From an uncultured Bacilli bacterium (lineage in GTDB: Bacteria > Bacillota_I > Bacilli_A > RF39 > UBA660): a DNA stretch of 64,000 nucleotides. The translations under genes were made by a program, and so were the position numbers. The DNA lies in the NCBI GenBank assembly GCA_934096235.1, contig CAKOLO010000001.1, positions 186,001 through 250,000 on the forward strand. The letters are read 5' to 3'. The notes beneath the pieces are model-generated. The model made no database searches. It was not told where the DNA came from and saw only the letters and a list, made by a program, of their open reading frames with translations. This document shows positions 44,805-53,318 of the stretch, one piece after another; the first letter of the stretch is position 1; each line of letters starts with the position of its first letter.

Positions 44805-44922
44805 TTGAAAAAATTTAATTTTATGATATAATATGGACTCGATAAGCGATAAGGGGGTTTTGGGAATTGTTTATACTACTCTTCCCTTAACAAATCGCAT
44901 ATATTTTAAGGGAGGGTTTTAA
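44805..44922 (+). promoter_or_regulatory. Promoter and switch-like leader, copy 2
   Basis: TTGAAA (44805-44810), 16-base spacer, TATAAT (44827-44832), a better -10 than in copy 1 (TACAAT), so expression may be stronger. The leader matches copy 1 except in the loop after GGGAATTGTTT; every stem-forming segment is unchanged. Confidence 0.65.
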
Positions 44923-46677
44923 ATGAAGAAAGTTATACTTTCTTTAGTTGCATCTACTCTACTTTTTAATACTATCTATGCAGAAGAAATAAAAAGTACT
45001 GAAGAAGTAACTCAAAATGAAATGGTTTTAACTTCTAGTCCAGAAGATGTTAAAACTTACGTAGCTCAAATCAAAGACGTAAAATACGAAACATTTGATG
45101 AAGCTATTAGTGCAGCTCAAGATAATGACACAATAACATTACTTGATGATACAACAAGTAAAGGAATCAATACAGACAAAAATATTACTATTAATGGTAA
45201 TGGCAAAGTATTAACATTCAATGAAAAAGGAATAGTTATTTGGGGAATAACACTTACATTCAATAATGTAAAAGTTAAAATGATAGATATTACTTCTACA
45301 CCATATTCTGAATGGAATTGGATGGCAATATGTGCATCAAAAAATGGAAAATTAGTATTAAACAATACTACATTTGAAATGAATTCAAGCAATGGTTCTA
45401 AATTAAATGCACATGCAATATATTTTTGTAGCAATAATAAATTAGATTTAAATAATTCTAAACTAATTATTAAAAACTATACTCAAGATGCCCTTGAATG
45501 GGATGGTGGTGATGGAGGATATAACGTTAATTTAGTTAATTCAACATATATATCTGATAATAACCGTCAAGGATTCACAGGATCATTCTATGCAACTATA
45601 GATAATAGTACTGTAGAAGTACTTAATAGTAGTGCAAGTGGATCAAATGGAACATACTACACTATTAAAAATAATAGTAAAGTAACATTTGAAAATAATA
45701 GTTACTGGGGAATATCAGCATGGAGAATCGACATGACAAACAACTCTACACTAAATGCTAATAACAATGGATATAGTGGTATCTGGACAAGAGTTTTAAA
45801 CGTAGATAAATCATGTACTTTAATAGTAAATAAAAATGGAACAAAAGCATCAAGTTCATCAAACAACGCAGGAATTTTCTTCCAAGGAAATAAAAATTTT
45901 ACAAGTATTATAGAAGAAGGAGCTAAAGTAGAAATTAAAAATAATGCAGGTTCTGGAATCTATACAAAACAATCAATTGGAAACTTAACAATATTATCAG
46001 GTGACATTACTAATAATGGTACCGGTAATATAAATAAAAACAATGTAGGAGCAGACTTCGGTGGTGGCATTTACAATGTAGGTACATTAGTTATTGGTAA
46101 CAAAGTAAATATTTATAACAATCATGCAAGTAAAGCTGCAGATGATATTTATAATAAAGCAGGATCTAAAATAGAATTCAAAGATACTAAAAAAGATTGG
46201 ATCTTAGATGACTGTAATGATAAAATTGATGGTTGGTACGATGACAATGAAAAAACAAGATGGAATGCTCATGATAAAGAAAATAAATATGTAGAAGAAG
46301 TAGAAGCTAATACATATGAAACAGAATTAACAATCAAAGCAGCTCATGGAATATATGGAAAACTAATCATAAGATACGTAGACAATAAAGGAAACGTATT
46401 AAGTGAAGAATTAACTTATACTGAAAAAGTAGATACAGAATACACAACTACTGAAAAAGAATTTGAAGACTATACTTTAATCAAAGTAGATGGTGAAACT
46501 AAAGGTAAATACATCGATGGTACTATAATAATTACTTACATTTATGAATTTACTAGTGGAACTGGTGGAGACATAGTTGAAACTGGAGTTACTTCTTCAA
46601 ATGTATTAGAAATTACTACAGTATTAAGCTTAATAGCTTTAGTAAGTACAATAATTATTAGAAAAAGATTTAACTAA
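44923..46677 (+). CDS. Secreted beta-helix surface protein with MucBP-like domain and sorting signal (tandem paralogue)
   Basis: 584 residues, with the same signal peptide, VKYETFDEAISAAQDNDTITLLDD entry motif and C-terminal half as its neighbour. The beta-helix (about 65-440) is diverged and Asn/Ser-rich (NNSKLIIKNYTQDALEWDGG and the like). The MucBP-like domain, IVETG motif, hydrophobic segment and RKRFN end are almost identical at DNA level to the 42913 gene. A different head on a constant anchor suggests that the two proteins present different binding surfaces. It is convergent with the sortase gene. Confidence 0.87.
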   Translation: MKKVILSLVASTLLFNTIYAEEIKSTEEVTQNEMVLTSSPEDVKTYVAQIKDVKYETFDEAISAAQDNDTITLLDDTTSKGINTDKNITINGNGKVLTFNEKGIVIWGITLTFNNVKVKMIDITSTPYSEWNWMAICASKNGKLVLNNTTFEMNSSNGSKLNAHAIYFCSNNKLDLNNSKLIIKNYTQDALEWDGGDGGYNVNLVNSTYISDNNRQGFTGSFYATIDNSTVEVLNSSASGSNGTYYTIKNNSKVTFENNSYWGISAWRIDMTNNSTLNANNNGYSGIWTRVLNVDKSCTLIVNKNGTKASSSSNNAGIFFQGNKNFTSIIEEGAKVEIKNNAGSGIYTKQSIGNLTILSGDITNNGTGNINKNNVGADFGGGIYNVGTLVIGNKVNIYNNHASKAADDIYNKAGSKIEFKDTKKDWILDDCNDKIDGWYDDNEKTRWNAHDKENKYVEEVEANTYETELTIKAAHGIYGKLIIRYVDNKGNVLSEELTYTEKVDTEYTTTEKEFEDYTLIKVDGETKGKYIDGTIIITYIYEFTSGTGGDIVETGVTSSNVLEITTVLSLIALVSTIIIRKRFN

Positions 46678-46688
46678 TATATAAAAAA
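46213..46688 (+). repeat. Near-identical 476-bp direct repeat, copy 2
   Basis: Partner of 44272-44747; it includes the shared stop and a few downstream bases. The terminators that follow differ. Confidence 0.92.
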
Positions 46689-46717
46689 TAGCAATGATTA
46701 ATTTCATTGCTATTTTC
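46683..46717 (+). terminator. Bidirectional terminator between surface gene and sortase
   Basis: Perfect 12-bp stem AAATAGCAATGA/TCATTGCTATTT (46686-46697 and 46704-46715) with A- and T-runs outside. It overlaps the sortase stop codon, so it can end both convergent transcripts. Confidence 0.88.
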
Positions 46718-47939
46718 TTTCTATCTCTTTACCAACTATAACTAATAATTTATCATGATATCTACCAAATATACATGTTTGAAGAACCATAATTTTATCA
46801 TCTTTATTTACATCAACATCTATTTTATATTTGCTTCTTCTTTTTAATCTTTGATAGTGTTTTAACCAATCACTATCTTTTTTATAACTAAACTGCATAT
46901 GTTCTTCAGTATCTTCTTTATCAGCAATAATAACACTAAATATTTGATACTTACGTGTTTCATCATTAACCATAAATTCAAAATATTTATGTTCATCATA
47001 ATATTCTTCATTTAAATAACCTTCTAATACCTTAAAAGGAGGATTAAACTTAGTACTATTATGACCATATACATTTATTTGTCTGCTAGTAGTATTATTT
47101 CTATAATCAATGAAAACACTACCTATTACACTCTTCTTTTTATTAACAGCATGCTTTAAATAATAGCTATTGTCTTTACCCTTAACTACTGGAATACTGA
47201 CATCAAGTCCATCAATACTAAGTATACCCTTAATATCATCATTATCATATTTACTTCTAAGTTCATTAATATAATCTTTAACAGTCTTATCATCAACTAT
47301 TTCAATATCTTTAGTAATAACAGTTTCTTCAAGTTCCTTGATAGTTTCATTATCTTCTTGCCTTTTAAAATATAAAAGTACCAAACATACACAAACAACA
47401 ATTATAAATACATAAATAATAATATCAAGAACTATTTTAGTTTTTTTATTATCTTTCTTTTCTTCTGCCTTTACTACTTCTTCTTTTTTAGGAACTTCCT
47501 TCTTAACTATCTTTTTCTTTGTCCCTGTAGTTTTCTTTTTATTACTAGTAGTTTTTTTAACACTAGTACTTTTATTTTTAGTACTAGTAGTTTTTCTCTT
47601 AGTATTATTTGTTTTCTTAGGAGTACTTTTTTTAGTACTTGCTTTTACATTACTATTTTTAGTACTAGTAGTTTTTTTCTTATTATTATTTGTTTTCTCA
47701 GGAGTACTTTTTTTAGTACTTGCTTTTACATTACTATTTTTAGTACTAGTAGTTTTTTTCTTATTATTATTTGTTTTCTCAGGAGTACTTTTTTTAGTAC
47801 TTGCTTTTACATTACTACTTTTAGTACTATTCTTTTTACTTGTACTAGTTTTAGCACTAGTTTTCTTTTTAGTACTAGTGGTTTTCTTAGTACTACTAGT
47901 CTTTCTTTTAACAGTAGTTTTCTTCTTTTCTTCATCCAT
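46710..47939 (-). CDS. Class B-like sortase with long Lys/Thr/Ser-rich N-terminal tail
   Basis: 409 residues. Residues 1-165 are a low-complexity, strongly basic tail (runs such as KTTSTKK, with a 27-residue unit repeated three times), predicted to be cytoplasmic. A transmembrane segment spans about 170-192, and the sortase domain follows: His293 in VYGHNS, Cys389 in VLQTC and Arg393, with the SrtB-like YLNEEYYDEHKYFEF. Sortases join sorting-signal proteins to the cell wall, and three candidate substrates end just beyond its stop. The histone H1-like tail is very unusual for a sortase. AGGTGA precedes the ATG. Confidence 0.88.
   Translation of the reverse strand: MDEEKKKTTVKRKTSSTKKTTSTKKKTSAKTSTSKKNSTKSSNVKASTKKSTPEKTNNNKKKTTSTKNSNVKASTKKSTPEKTNNNKKKTTSTKNSNVKASTKKSTPKKTNNTKRKTTSTKNKSTSVKKTTSNKKKTTGTKKKIVKKEVPKKEEVVKAEEKKDNKKTKIVLDIIIYVFIIVVCVCLVLLYFKRQEDNETIKELEETVITKDIEIVDDKTVKDYINELRSKYDNDDIKGILSIDGLDVSIPVVKGKDNSYYLKHAVNKKKSVIGSVFIDYRNNTTSRQINVYGHNSTKFNPPFKVLEGYLNEEYYDEHKYFEFMVNDETRKYQIFSVIIADKEDTEEHMQFSYKKDSDWLKHYQRLKRRSKYKIDVDVNKDDKIMVLQTCIFGRYHDKLLVIVGKEIERK
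47600..47845 (-). repeat. Three 81-bp tandem repeats in the sortase tail
   Basis: Near-identical units at a spacing of exactly 81 bases (for example GCTTTTAC at 47641, 47722 and 47803), each coding 27 residues with KASTKKSTPEKTNNNKKK. The high identity means recent expansion; length is likely to vary between strains. Confidence 0.88.
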
Positions 47940-47949
47940 ACTTTTTCAC

Positions 47950-50838
47950 CTAACCCAAATTAATCATATTATACACTATTAATTGATAAGTGTTATCTTT
48001 TTTTTCAACTTTAGCATTAATTTTATATACATAATTCTTTTTAACTTCGCCAATCTTCTTATATGCTTCAGGAAAAATAACTCCTTCAACACTTCTATAT
48101 TCATCACTTAACTTAACAAAAGACATCTTATCTCCATTCTTAGTCTTAATAGTTTTAACACTTTCTACATATAAAATGCAAGATATAACTTTATCAAAAT
48201 ATTTAATAAAATCTTTAAGAGTTATTGAGTTACTCCTATCAAATTTAGTAACTGGATGAAATGATAAATAAAATCCATAATTAATTATTTCATTATCTAT
48301 TATCTCTCTATCAGTATAATCATCCATTTCTTCTAGTATAGGTTTTTCATCAATTACCATATTTAAGTCTTTACATAAAGTTACATAATTAAGTACTTCA
48401 TCAAAACTATTAATTAAACTCTTCTTATTAATATTAAATATATCAAAAGCTCCACATTCAATTAAGGAGGCAACTACTCTCTTATTAACACTCTTACCAT
48501 AACATCTAATCATAAAGTCATAGAAATCTTTAAATAAGCCTTTACTTCTCTCATTCTCAATTTCTTCACTAACAGTAGAAGCTATACTTTTAATAATAGT
48601 AAATGGTATTACAAGTTTCTTGCCGCTTATAATAAACTCCTTACATGATTTATTTATATTAATTGGTTCAAACTCTATACCTAAAAGCTTACTTTCATCT
48701 ATATATTCTTTTACACTTTCAGTATTCTTATTCATATTAAGTAAACTCTTCATAAAGAATAAAGTATAATTTATTTTTAAATATGCCATTTGGAAAGCTA
48801 CTACTGAATATACTACTGAGTGTGATTTATTAAATCCATAAGAAGAGAATTTAATAATTAACTCGTATAACTCTTCTCCAACTTCTCTAGTGTGTCCATG
48901 AGAAACAACTCCATTAATAAATTTATCTTTATTAGAAGCTATAACACTTTCTTTCTTTTTAGACATAGCTCTTCTTATTATATCTGCTTCAGCATAACTA
49001 TATCCACCAATACTTCTAAGTATTTCTAATACTTGTTCTTGATATATTATAATTCCATAAGTACTTTTAAGTATTGGTTCAAGTTCAGGTATTAAGTATG
49101 TCACTTTCTCAAGACCTTTTTTTCTTTTAATATAAGTGGGTATCATCTCACGAGGACCCGGTCTATATAAAGCTATCGCATCTACTAAAGTGTGAAATGA
49201 ATCAACCTCTAATTCTTTTAAGAATGCTTTCATACCACTACTTTCAAATTGAAATACACCAGTAGTATAAGCTTTACTAAATAAATAAAGAGTTCTCTTA
49301 TCATTTAAATCTATATTATTTATATCTATATTTATTCCTCTACTTCTTATATCATCTATTATATTAGATATTGTATTTAAGTTTTTAATTGATAAAAAGT
49401 CCATCTTTAATAAACCAAGACTTTCTATATATTCCATAGAATAACCAGTTAAAACAGTATCCCCTACTTTATATAAAGGCATAATACTATCAAGTTCCGT
49501 GTCACTTATAACAACACCAGCTGCATGCATACTGGTATTCTTCTTTAAGCCACATAACTTATCACATACTTTTACTAAATACATAGCATCTTTATTTCTT
49601 CTAACTATATTATTAAATTCAAAATTATTTTTAAGTTCATCAAAAGTTTTTTCATCTTTAATAGTTCTACATATATTATCAACTAACACAGGATTTAATT
49701 CCATTACTCTAGATACATCTCTTATAACTTGTTTAGGAAGTAATGTATTAAATGAAATTATTCTAGCGGTATTCTTGTGTCCATATTTATCACTTACATA
49801 CTTTATTACTTCTTCACGTTTTAAACTGTCAAAATCTATATCTATATCAGGCATAGTAATTCTATCAGGATTTAAAAATCTTTCAAATATTAGGTTATAT
49901 TTTAGTGGGTCAACATTTATAATCCCAAGACTATAGTTTACAAGTGATGCAGCACCACTTCCCCTTCCAGGACCAACTAAAATATTATTTCTTTTTGCAA
50001 ATAATACAAAATCATACACTATTAAAAAATAATCTACGAAGTTCATCTTTTCAATAACAGAAAGTTCATACATAAGTCTGTTTTTATACATATCAGGTAC
50101 ATTACCATTAAGTCTTTTTTCTAATCCTTTTTTAGCAAGTGCAAACAAAAACTCTTTTGAGTCTTCCCTATACACTGGTATATGAGTTCTAACCTTAGGT
50201 AATTCTATATTAATAAGACTAGCAAAATCAAAAGTACTCTTAGTGTATTCTTTTCCTATATTATTTTTAAAGCCACTTTCATATACATTAATTTTCTCTT
50301 TTAATACTTTTCCTTCATCTATATATCTAATATATTTAAAATATTCTATATCATCAGGCTCAAAATATCTAATTAAATCCATATATACTATATTATTAGT
50401 ATACTTTAATGCTTCTTCTTTAGTCTTTTCATTATGAAACTTTAAATAACAATCACTAAAATACTTAGAAACTACTTCATAATGTTTAATACTAGTAACT
50501 ACTATCAAATTAGATATATATTGTTTTACATCTTCAAATGTTATATTACCATCTATATTCTTTTTAGAAACTAACTTGAATAATGAAACTAAACCATCAT
50601 AGTTTTTAGCATACAAAACAACATATGCATCTTCTATAATAAGTTCACATCCAACTATAGGTTTAATACCACATAAATTACATTTAGTTATAAATTCCAT
50701 AGTACCAAACATAGATGAATCTGTTATTCCAAGTGCTTTAACTTCTCTACTTTCAGCATATAAAAGTAAATCATCTATTTTAATTAGACTATTCATTAAA
50801 TCATATTCAGTTTTAATATTAAGTGGTATATAATTCAT
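47950..50838 (-). CDS. dnaE: DNA polymerase III alpha subunit, DnaE type, with decayed PHP domain
   Basis: 962 residues, shorter than the roughly 1,100 of Bacillus DnaE. The polymerase motifs are intact: GPGRGSGAASLVNY, MPDIDIDFD (catalytic Asps at about 340), TSMHAAGVVISD, FQFESSGMK, YRPGPREMIPTYIKRK, YGIIIYQEQ and SYGFNKSHSVVYS. A C-terminal OB-like part follows. The N-terminal PHP domain has lost its usual metal ligands: LNIKTEYD stands where HxHTEFS is expected, and ITDSSMFG replaces TDHGNMYG. The start at 50838 was chosen for the AAGGA before it. It probably works beside a PolC outside this window. Confidence 0.95.
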   Translation of the reverse strand: MNYIPLNIKTEYDLMNSLIKIDDLLLYAESREVKALGITDSSMFGTMEFITKCNLCGIKPIVGCELIIEDAYVVLYAKNYDGLVSLFKLVSKKNIDGNITFEDVKQYISNLIVVTSIKHYEVVSKYFSDCYLKFHNEKTKEEALKYTNNIVYMDLIRYFEPDDIEYFKYIRYIDEGKVLKEKINVYESGFKNNIGKEYTKSTFDFASLINIELPKVRTHIPVYREDSKEFLFALAKKGLEKRLNGNVPDMYKNRLMYELSVIEKMNFVDYFLIVYDFVLFAKRNNILVGPGRGSGAASLVNYSLGIINVDPLKYNLIFERFLNPDRITMPDIDIDFDSLKREEVIKYVSDKYGHKNTARIISFNTLLPKQVIRDVSRVMELNPVLVDNICRTIKDEKTFDELKNNFEFNNIVRRNKDAMYLVKVCDKLCGLKKNTSMHAAGVVISDTELDSIMPLYKVGDTVLTGYSMEYIESLGLLKMDFLSIKNLNTISNIIDDIRSRGINIDINNIDLNDKRTLYLFSKAYTTGVFQFESSGMKAFLKELEVDSFHTLVDAIALYRPGPREMIPTYIKRKKGLEKVTYLIPELEPILKSTYGIIIYQEQVLEILRSIGGYSYAEADIIRRAMSKKKESVIASNKDKFINGVVSHGHTREVGEELYELIIKFSSYGFNKSHSVVYSVVAFQMAYLKINYTLFFMKSLLNMNKNTESVKEYIDESKLLGIEFEPININKSCKEFIISGKKLVIPFTIIKSIASTVSEEIENERSKGLFKDFYDFMIRCYGKSVNKRVVASLIECGAFDIFNINKKSLINSFDEVLNYVTLCKDLNMVIDEKPILEEMDDYTDREIIDNEIINYGFYLSFHPVTKFDRSNSITLKDFIKYFDKVISCILYVESVKTIKTKNGDKMSFVKLSDEYRSVEGVIFPEAYKKIGEVKKNYVYKINAKVEKKDNTYQLIVYNMINLG

Positions 50839-50865
50839 AACATTTCCTTTCATTTATATTTTACC

Positions 50866-50896
50866 ATATTAAAAGGTTCTTACGAACCCTTTTCTT
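50866..50896 (-). terminator. Possible terminator after the 50910 gene
   Basis: Hairpin AAGGTTC-TTAC-GAACC(C)TT (50873-50891) with T-rich sequence on both sides. On the minus strand the T-run is only four long. Confidence 0.55.
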
Positions 50897-50909
50897 TTTA
50901 TTTATTAAA

Positions 50910-52838
50910 TTAATTAGTTTTAAGTGTGAAATATCCAGGACTACTAGTACCTCCATCTATACGTGCATATAATCCATTAACATGATTTTTATCATATACT
51001 GTGCCAGCACCACCTACTAACTTTTTAGAAGAGTCAAACATCATGCCACTTGACTCTACATTAGTAGTTACAAACTTTTCACTTGCATATATAGTTTTAA
51101 GATTAGGACAACCACAGAAAAAAGTATACATATTAGTTATTTTACTAGTGTCAAAACTACTTACGTCTATTGTTGTTGCTTTACTGTAATAAAACATACT
51201 ATACATATCAGTTACTTTAGAAGTATTAAAACTACTTAAATCTAATGTTTCTGCATAACTCCTTTCAAACATTTGTCCCATATTAGTTACTTTACTTGTA
51301 TTAAAAGAACCCAAATTTATTTCTTTAGCTGAACTACTTTGAAACATTCTCTTCATGTTAATAACATTACTTGTGTCAAAACTACTTAAATTTAAAGATG
51401 TTGCTTGTGAATTTGCAAACATAGCCTCCATATCTGTTACTTTACTTGTGTTAAATTCTTTAAATTTTATAGAAGTCGCAGAACTTTCATGAAACATATA
51501 TCTCATACTAGTAACATTTTGTACATTAAAACTACTTAAATCTAAAGAAGGAGCAGAACTGCCTTTAAACATTAAATTCATATTAGTAACATTGCTTGTA
51601 TCAAAACTACTTAAATCTAGAGAAGAAGCAGCATTATAAGTAAACATACCTTCCATATTAGTAACATTAGAAGTATTAAAACTACTTAAATTTAATGTAG
51701 TTGCTCGTGAATTTGAAAACATATAACTCATATCAGTTACATTGCTTGTATCAAAACTACTTAAATCAAGTGGAGTTGAAAAATAGCTATTATAAAACAT
51801 ATTATTCATATCTTTTACTTTACTAGTGTTAAATTTATCAAATCCAGCAATAGTCGCTTTACACGTATTGAACATATTATTCATATCAGTCACTTTACTT
51901 GTATCAAAACTATTTAAATCAAGATTTTCTAGTTCTGATGTATAAGCAAACATATAACTCATATTTTTTACGTTACTAGTTGATATTGAATTATTAAAAC
52001 TTAATTCATGTAATTGAGATATAGCAGCACCATAATTTACAGGTTCTCCTACAGCCAATAATTTAGTTGAATCCTCAGGAAATGAAATTATTCCATCAGC
52101 AACTATACTTAAATCAGAAAGAGTACTATCTGTTTCATTAGTTTTAACATATAATTTAACAGAGTTATCTTGTTCTTCTGAAACATCATATACTTTAGCT
52201 CCATCTATTACTCTATTATCACTATAAAAAGATAAAGAACTTATATAGTATCTATTGGTAAGTCCAGCTATTTCTAAATAATTATTACTAAGTGTTCTTG
52301 GAACATAAACATATTCATTAATGCCTAAAACTCCACTAAATGATTTACCCTGATTATAATTTTGATCTGTATTACTTTCTACAAATGTAATTGTTACATT
52401 ATATTCATGAGTAATACCTGGCTCAATAGAAACTTTCTTTTTTATATTATTAGATTTTATTGGAGCCTCATCTACTCCCTCACATGTTTCTTCTTCTGTG
52501 TTTCCATTCAATCTTTTACATGTAACACTCATTATCATTTCATTATTAAGAATGGTGTTATTTAATTCTTGCCATACAAAGTTGTATGCAGTATCTAGTG
52601 TACCAGTATTTTTAACTGTTACTTTCTTTGTAATAGTTTGTCCTGGTTTAATATTTAGCATTTTTATTTCAGGTCCATCAGTATAAGTAAGTTCTAATGT
52701 ACCAGTAGTAACTACTTGATCTTTTACATCTTTATTAGCAATAGATGCTGTAAAGTATGCGTAACTAAAACCTACACTAGCTAGAAATAAAAATACTATT
52801 CCAATTCCAAATAACATTTTCTTTTCTTTATCTTTCAT
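50910..52838 (-). CDS. TasA-like/DUF285-repeat surface protein
   Basis: 642 residues, starting with AGGAG before the ATG. The export segment (about 8-30) ends in FSYAYFTAS. The TasA/CalY-like region (about 35-165) is nearly the same as in the 1-2274 gene. A short non-repeat region is followed by about 13 DUF285 units (about 285-610: MFNTCKATIAGFDKFNTSKVKDM and others) and the end DGGTSSPGYFTLKTN shared with the 33605 protein. The repeats are diverged from each other, so this copy is older and more stable than the one at 1-2274. Confidence 0.88.
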   Translation of the reverse strand: MKDKEKKMLFGIGIVFLFLASVGFSYAYFTASIANKDVKDQVVTTGTLELTYTDGPEIKMLNIKPGQTITKKVTVKNTGTLDTAYNFVWQELNNTILNNEMIMSVTCKRLNGNTEEETCEGVDEAPIKSNNIKKKVSIEPGITHEYNVTITFVESNTDQNYNQGKSFSGVLGINEYVYVPRTLSNNYLEIAGLTNRYYISSLSFYSDNRVIDGAKVYDVSEEQDNSVKLYVKTNETDSTLSDLSIVADGIISFPEDSTKLLAVGEPVNYGAAISQLHELSFNNSISTSNVKNMSYMFAYTSELENLDLNSFDTSKVTDMNNMFNTCKATIAGFDKFNTSKVKDMNNMFYNSYFSTPLDLSSFDTSNVTDMSYMFSNSRATTLNLSSFNTSNVTNMEGMFTYNAASSLDLSSFDTSNVTNMNLMFKGSSAPSLDLSSFNVQNVTSMRYMFHESSATSIKFKEFNTSKVTDMEAMFANSQATSLNLSSFDTSNVINMKRMFQSSSAKEINLGSFNTSKVTNMGQMFERSYAETLDLSSFNTSKVTDMYSMFYYSKATTIDVSSFDTSKITNMYTFFCGCPNLKTIYASEKFVTTNVESSGMMFDSSKKLVGGAGTVYDKNHVNGLYARIDGGTSSPGYFTLKTN

Positions 52839-52941
52839 TTATCATTCTCCTATCATTAAATAGTATAACATATAAATAAATATATAAAAAGAATTAATTC
52901 ACATTAATTCTAAATATTTTAAAATTTACTTAAAATTAAAT

Positions 52942-53057
52942 TTTACCTGTTTGTATTACTTTTCTATATATGTTACTCTACATATCGAAATACCTGGCTA
53001 GGTGTCACTAAGGCAGTTTTTCTCTTCAGGGAGAAATTAATACCGAGGTGATGTTAT
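52942..53057 (+). promoter_or_regulatory. Promoter and structured leader of the small hydrophobic peptide
   Basis: TTTACC (52942-52947), 17-base spacer, TATATA (52965-52970). The leader holds ACCTG-GGCTAGGTGTCAC segments (52992-53008) that pair with the 3' end of the same RNA, a hairpin TTTCTC/GAGAAA just after it, and GAGGTG before the ATG. Confidence 0.6.
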
Positions 53058-53141
53058 ATGGGTAAGAAAGATTTACTAATAAGTATATTGCTTGTTATTA
53101 TACTAGTATTACTTTTTATAATAGTTTTATTAATTTTTTAA
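53058..53141 (+). CDS. 27-residue hydrophobic peptide, candidate type I toxin
   Basis: An ATG with GAGGTG upstream encodes MGKKDLL followed by an unbroken run of about 20 Ile, Leu, Val and Phe residues to the stop: a single transmembrane helix with a basic start. The size and make-up match toxins of type I systems (TxpA, Fst or holin-like peptides). The mRNA's 5' part (52996-53008) and 3' part (53192-53204) can form a 13-bp duplex with one G-U pair, and ACCTG (52992-52996) can pair with CAGGT (53214-53218). Such end-to-end pairing keeps known toxin mRNAs silent. An antisense RNA is predicted on the other strand. The peptide family was not identified. Confidence 0.6.
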   Translation: MGKKDLLISILLVIILVLLFIIVLLIF

Positions 53142-53224
53142 AGTAATAAAAACACCTAACTCACTTTGTAGTTAGGCCAAACATAAAACATGTGATACCT
53201 AGCCTACAGGGGGCAGGTGCTTCA
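53141..53224 (-). ncRNA. Predicted antisense RNA (antitoxin candidate)
   Basis: On the minus strand TTTACA (-35) and TAAACT or GATAAA (-10) lie upstream of about 53224. The transcript would run through the 3' part of the toxin mRNA and end at a hairpin CCTAACT/AGTTAGG (53155-53176) followed by TTTTTATT, a good minus-strand terminator that has no T-run on the plus side. Convergent overlap at the 3' end is the layout of txpA/ratA and bsr-type systems. Existence is predicted, not shown. Confidence 0.5.
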
Positions 53225-53282
53225 CTAAAAATAGTTTATCATATTTTAATATATATTGTAAATAACTTATTGTTTTTCATCA

Positions 53283-53318
53283 TTAAAATAAAATACTAAG
53301 AAATTAATCTTAGTATTT
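53283..53318 (-). terminator. Intrinsic terminator of divIVA
   Basis: Eleven-bp stem AAATACTAAGA/TCTTAGTATTT (53291-53301 and 53308-53318), then minus-strand TATTTTA. Confidence 0.85.
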
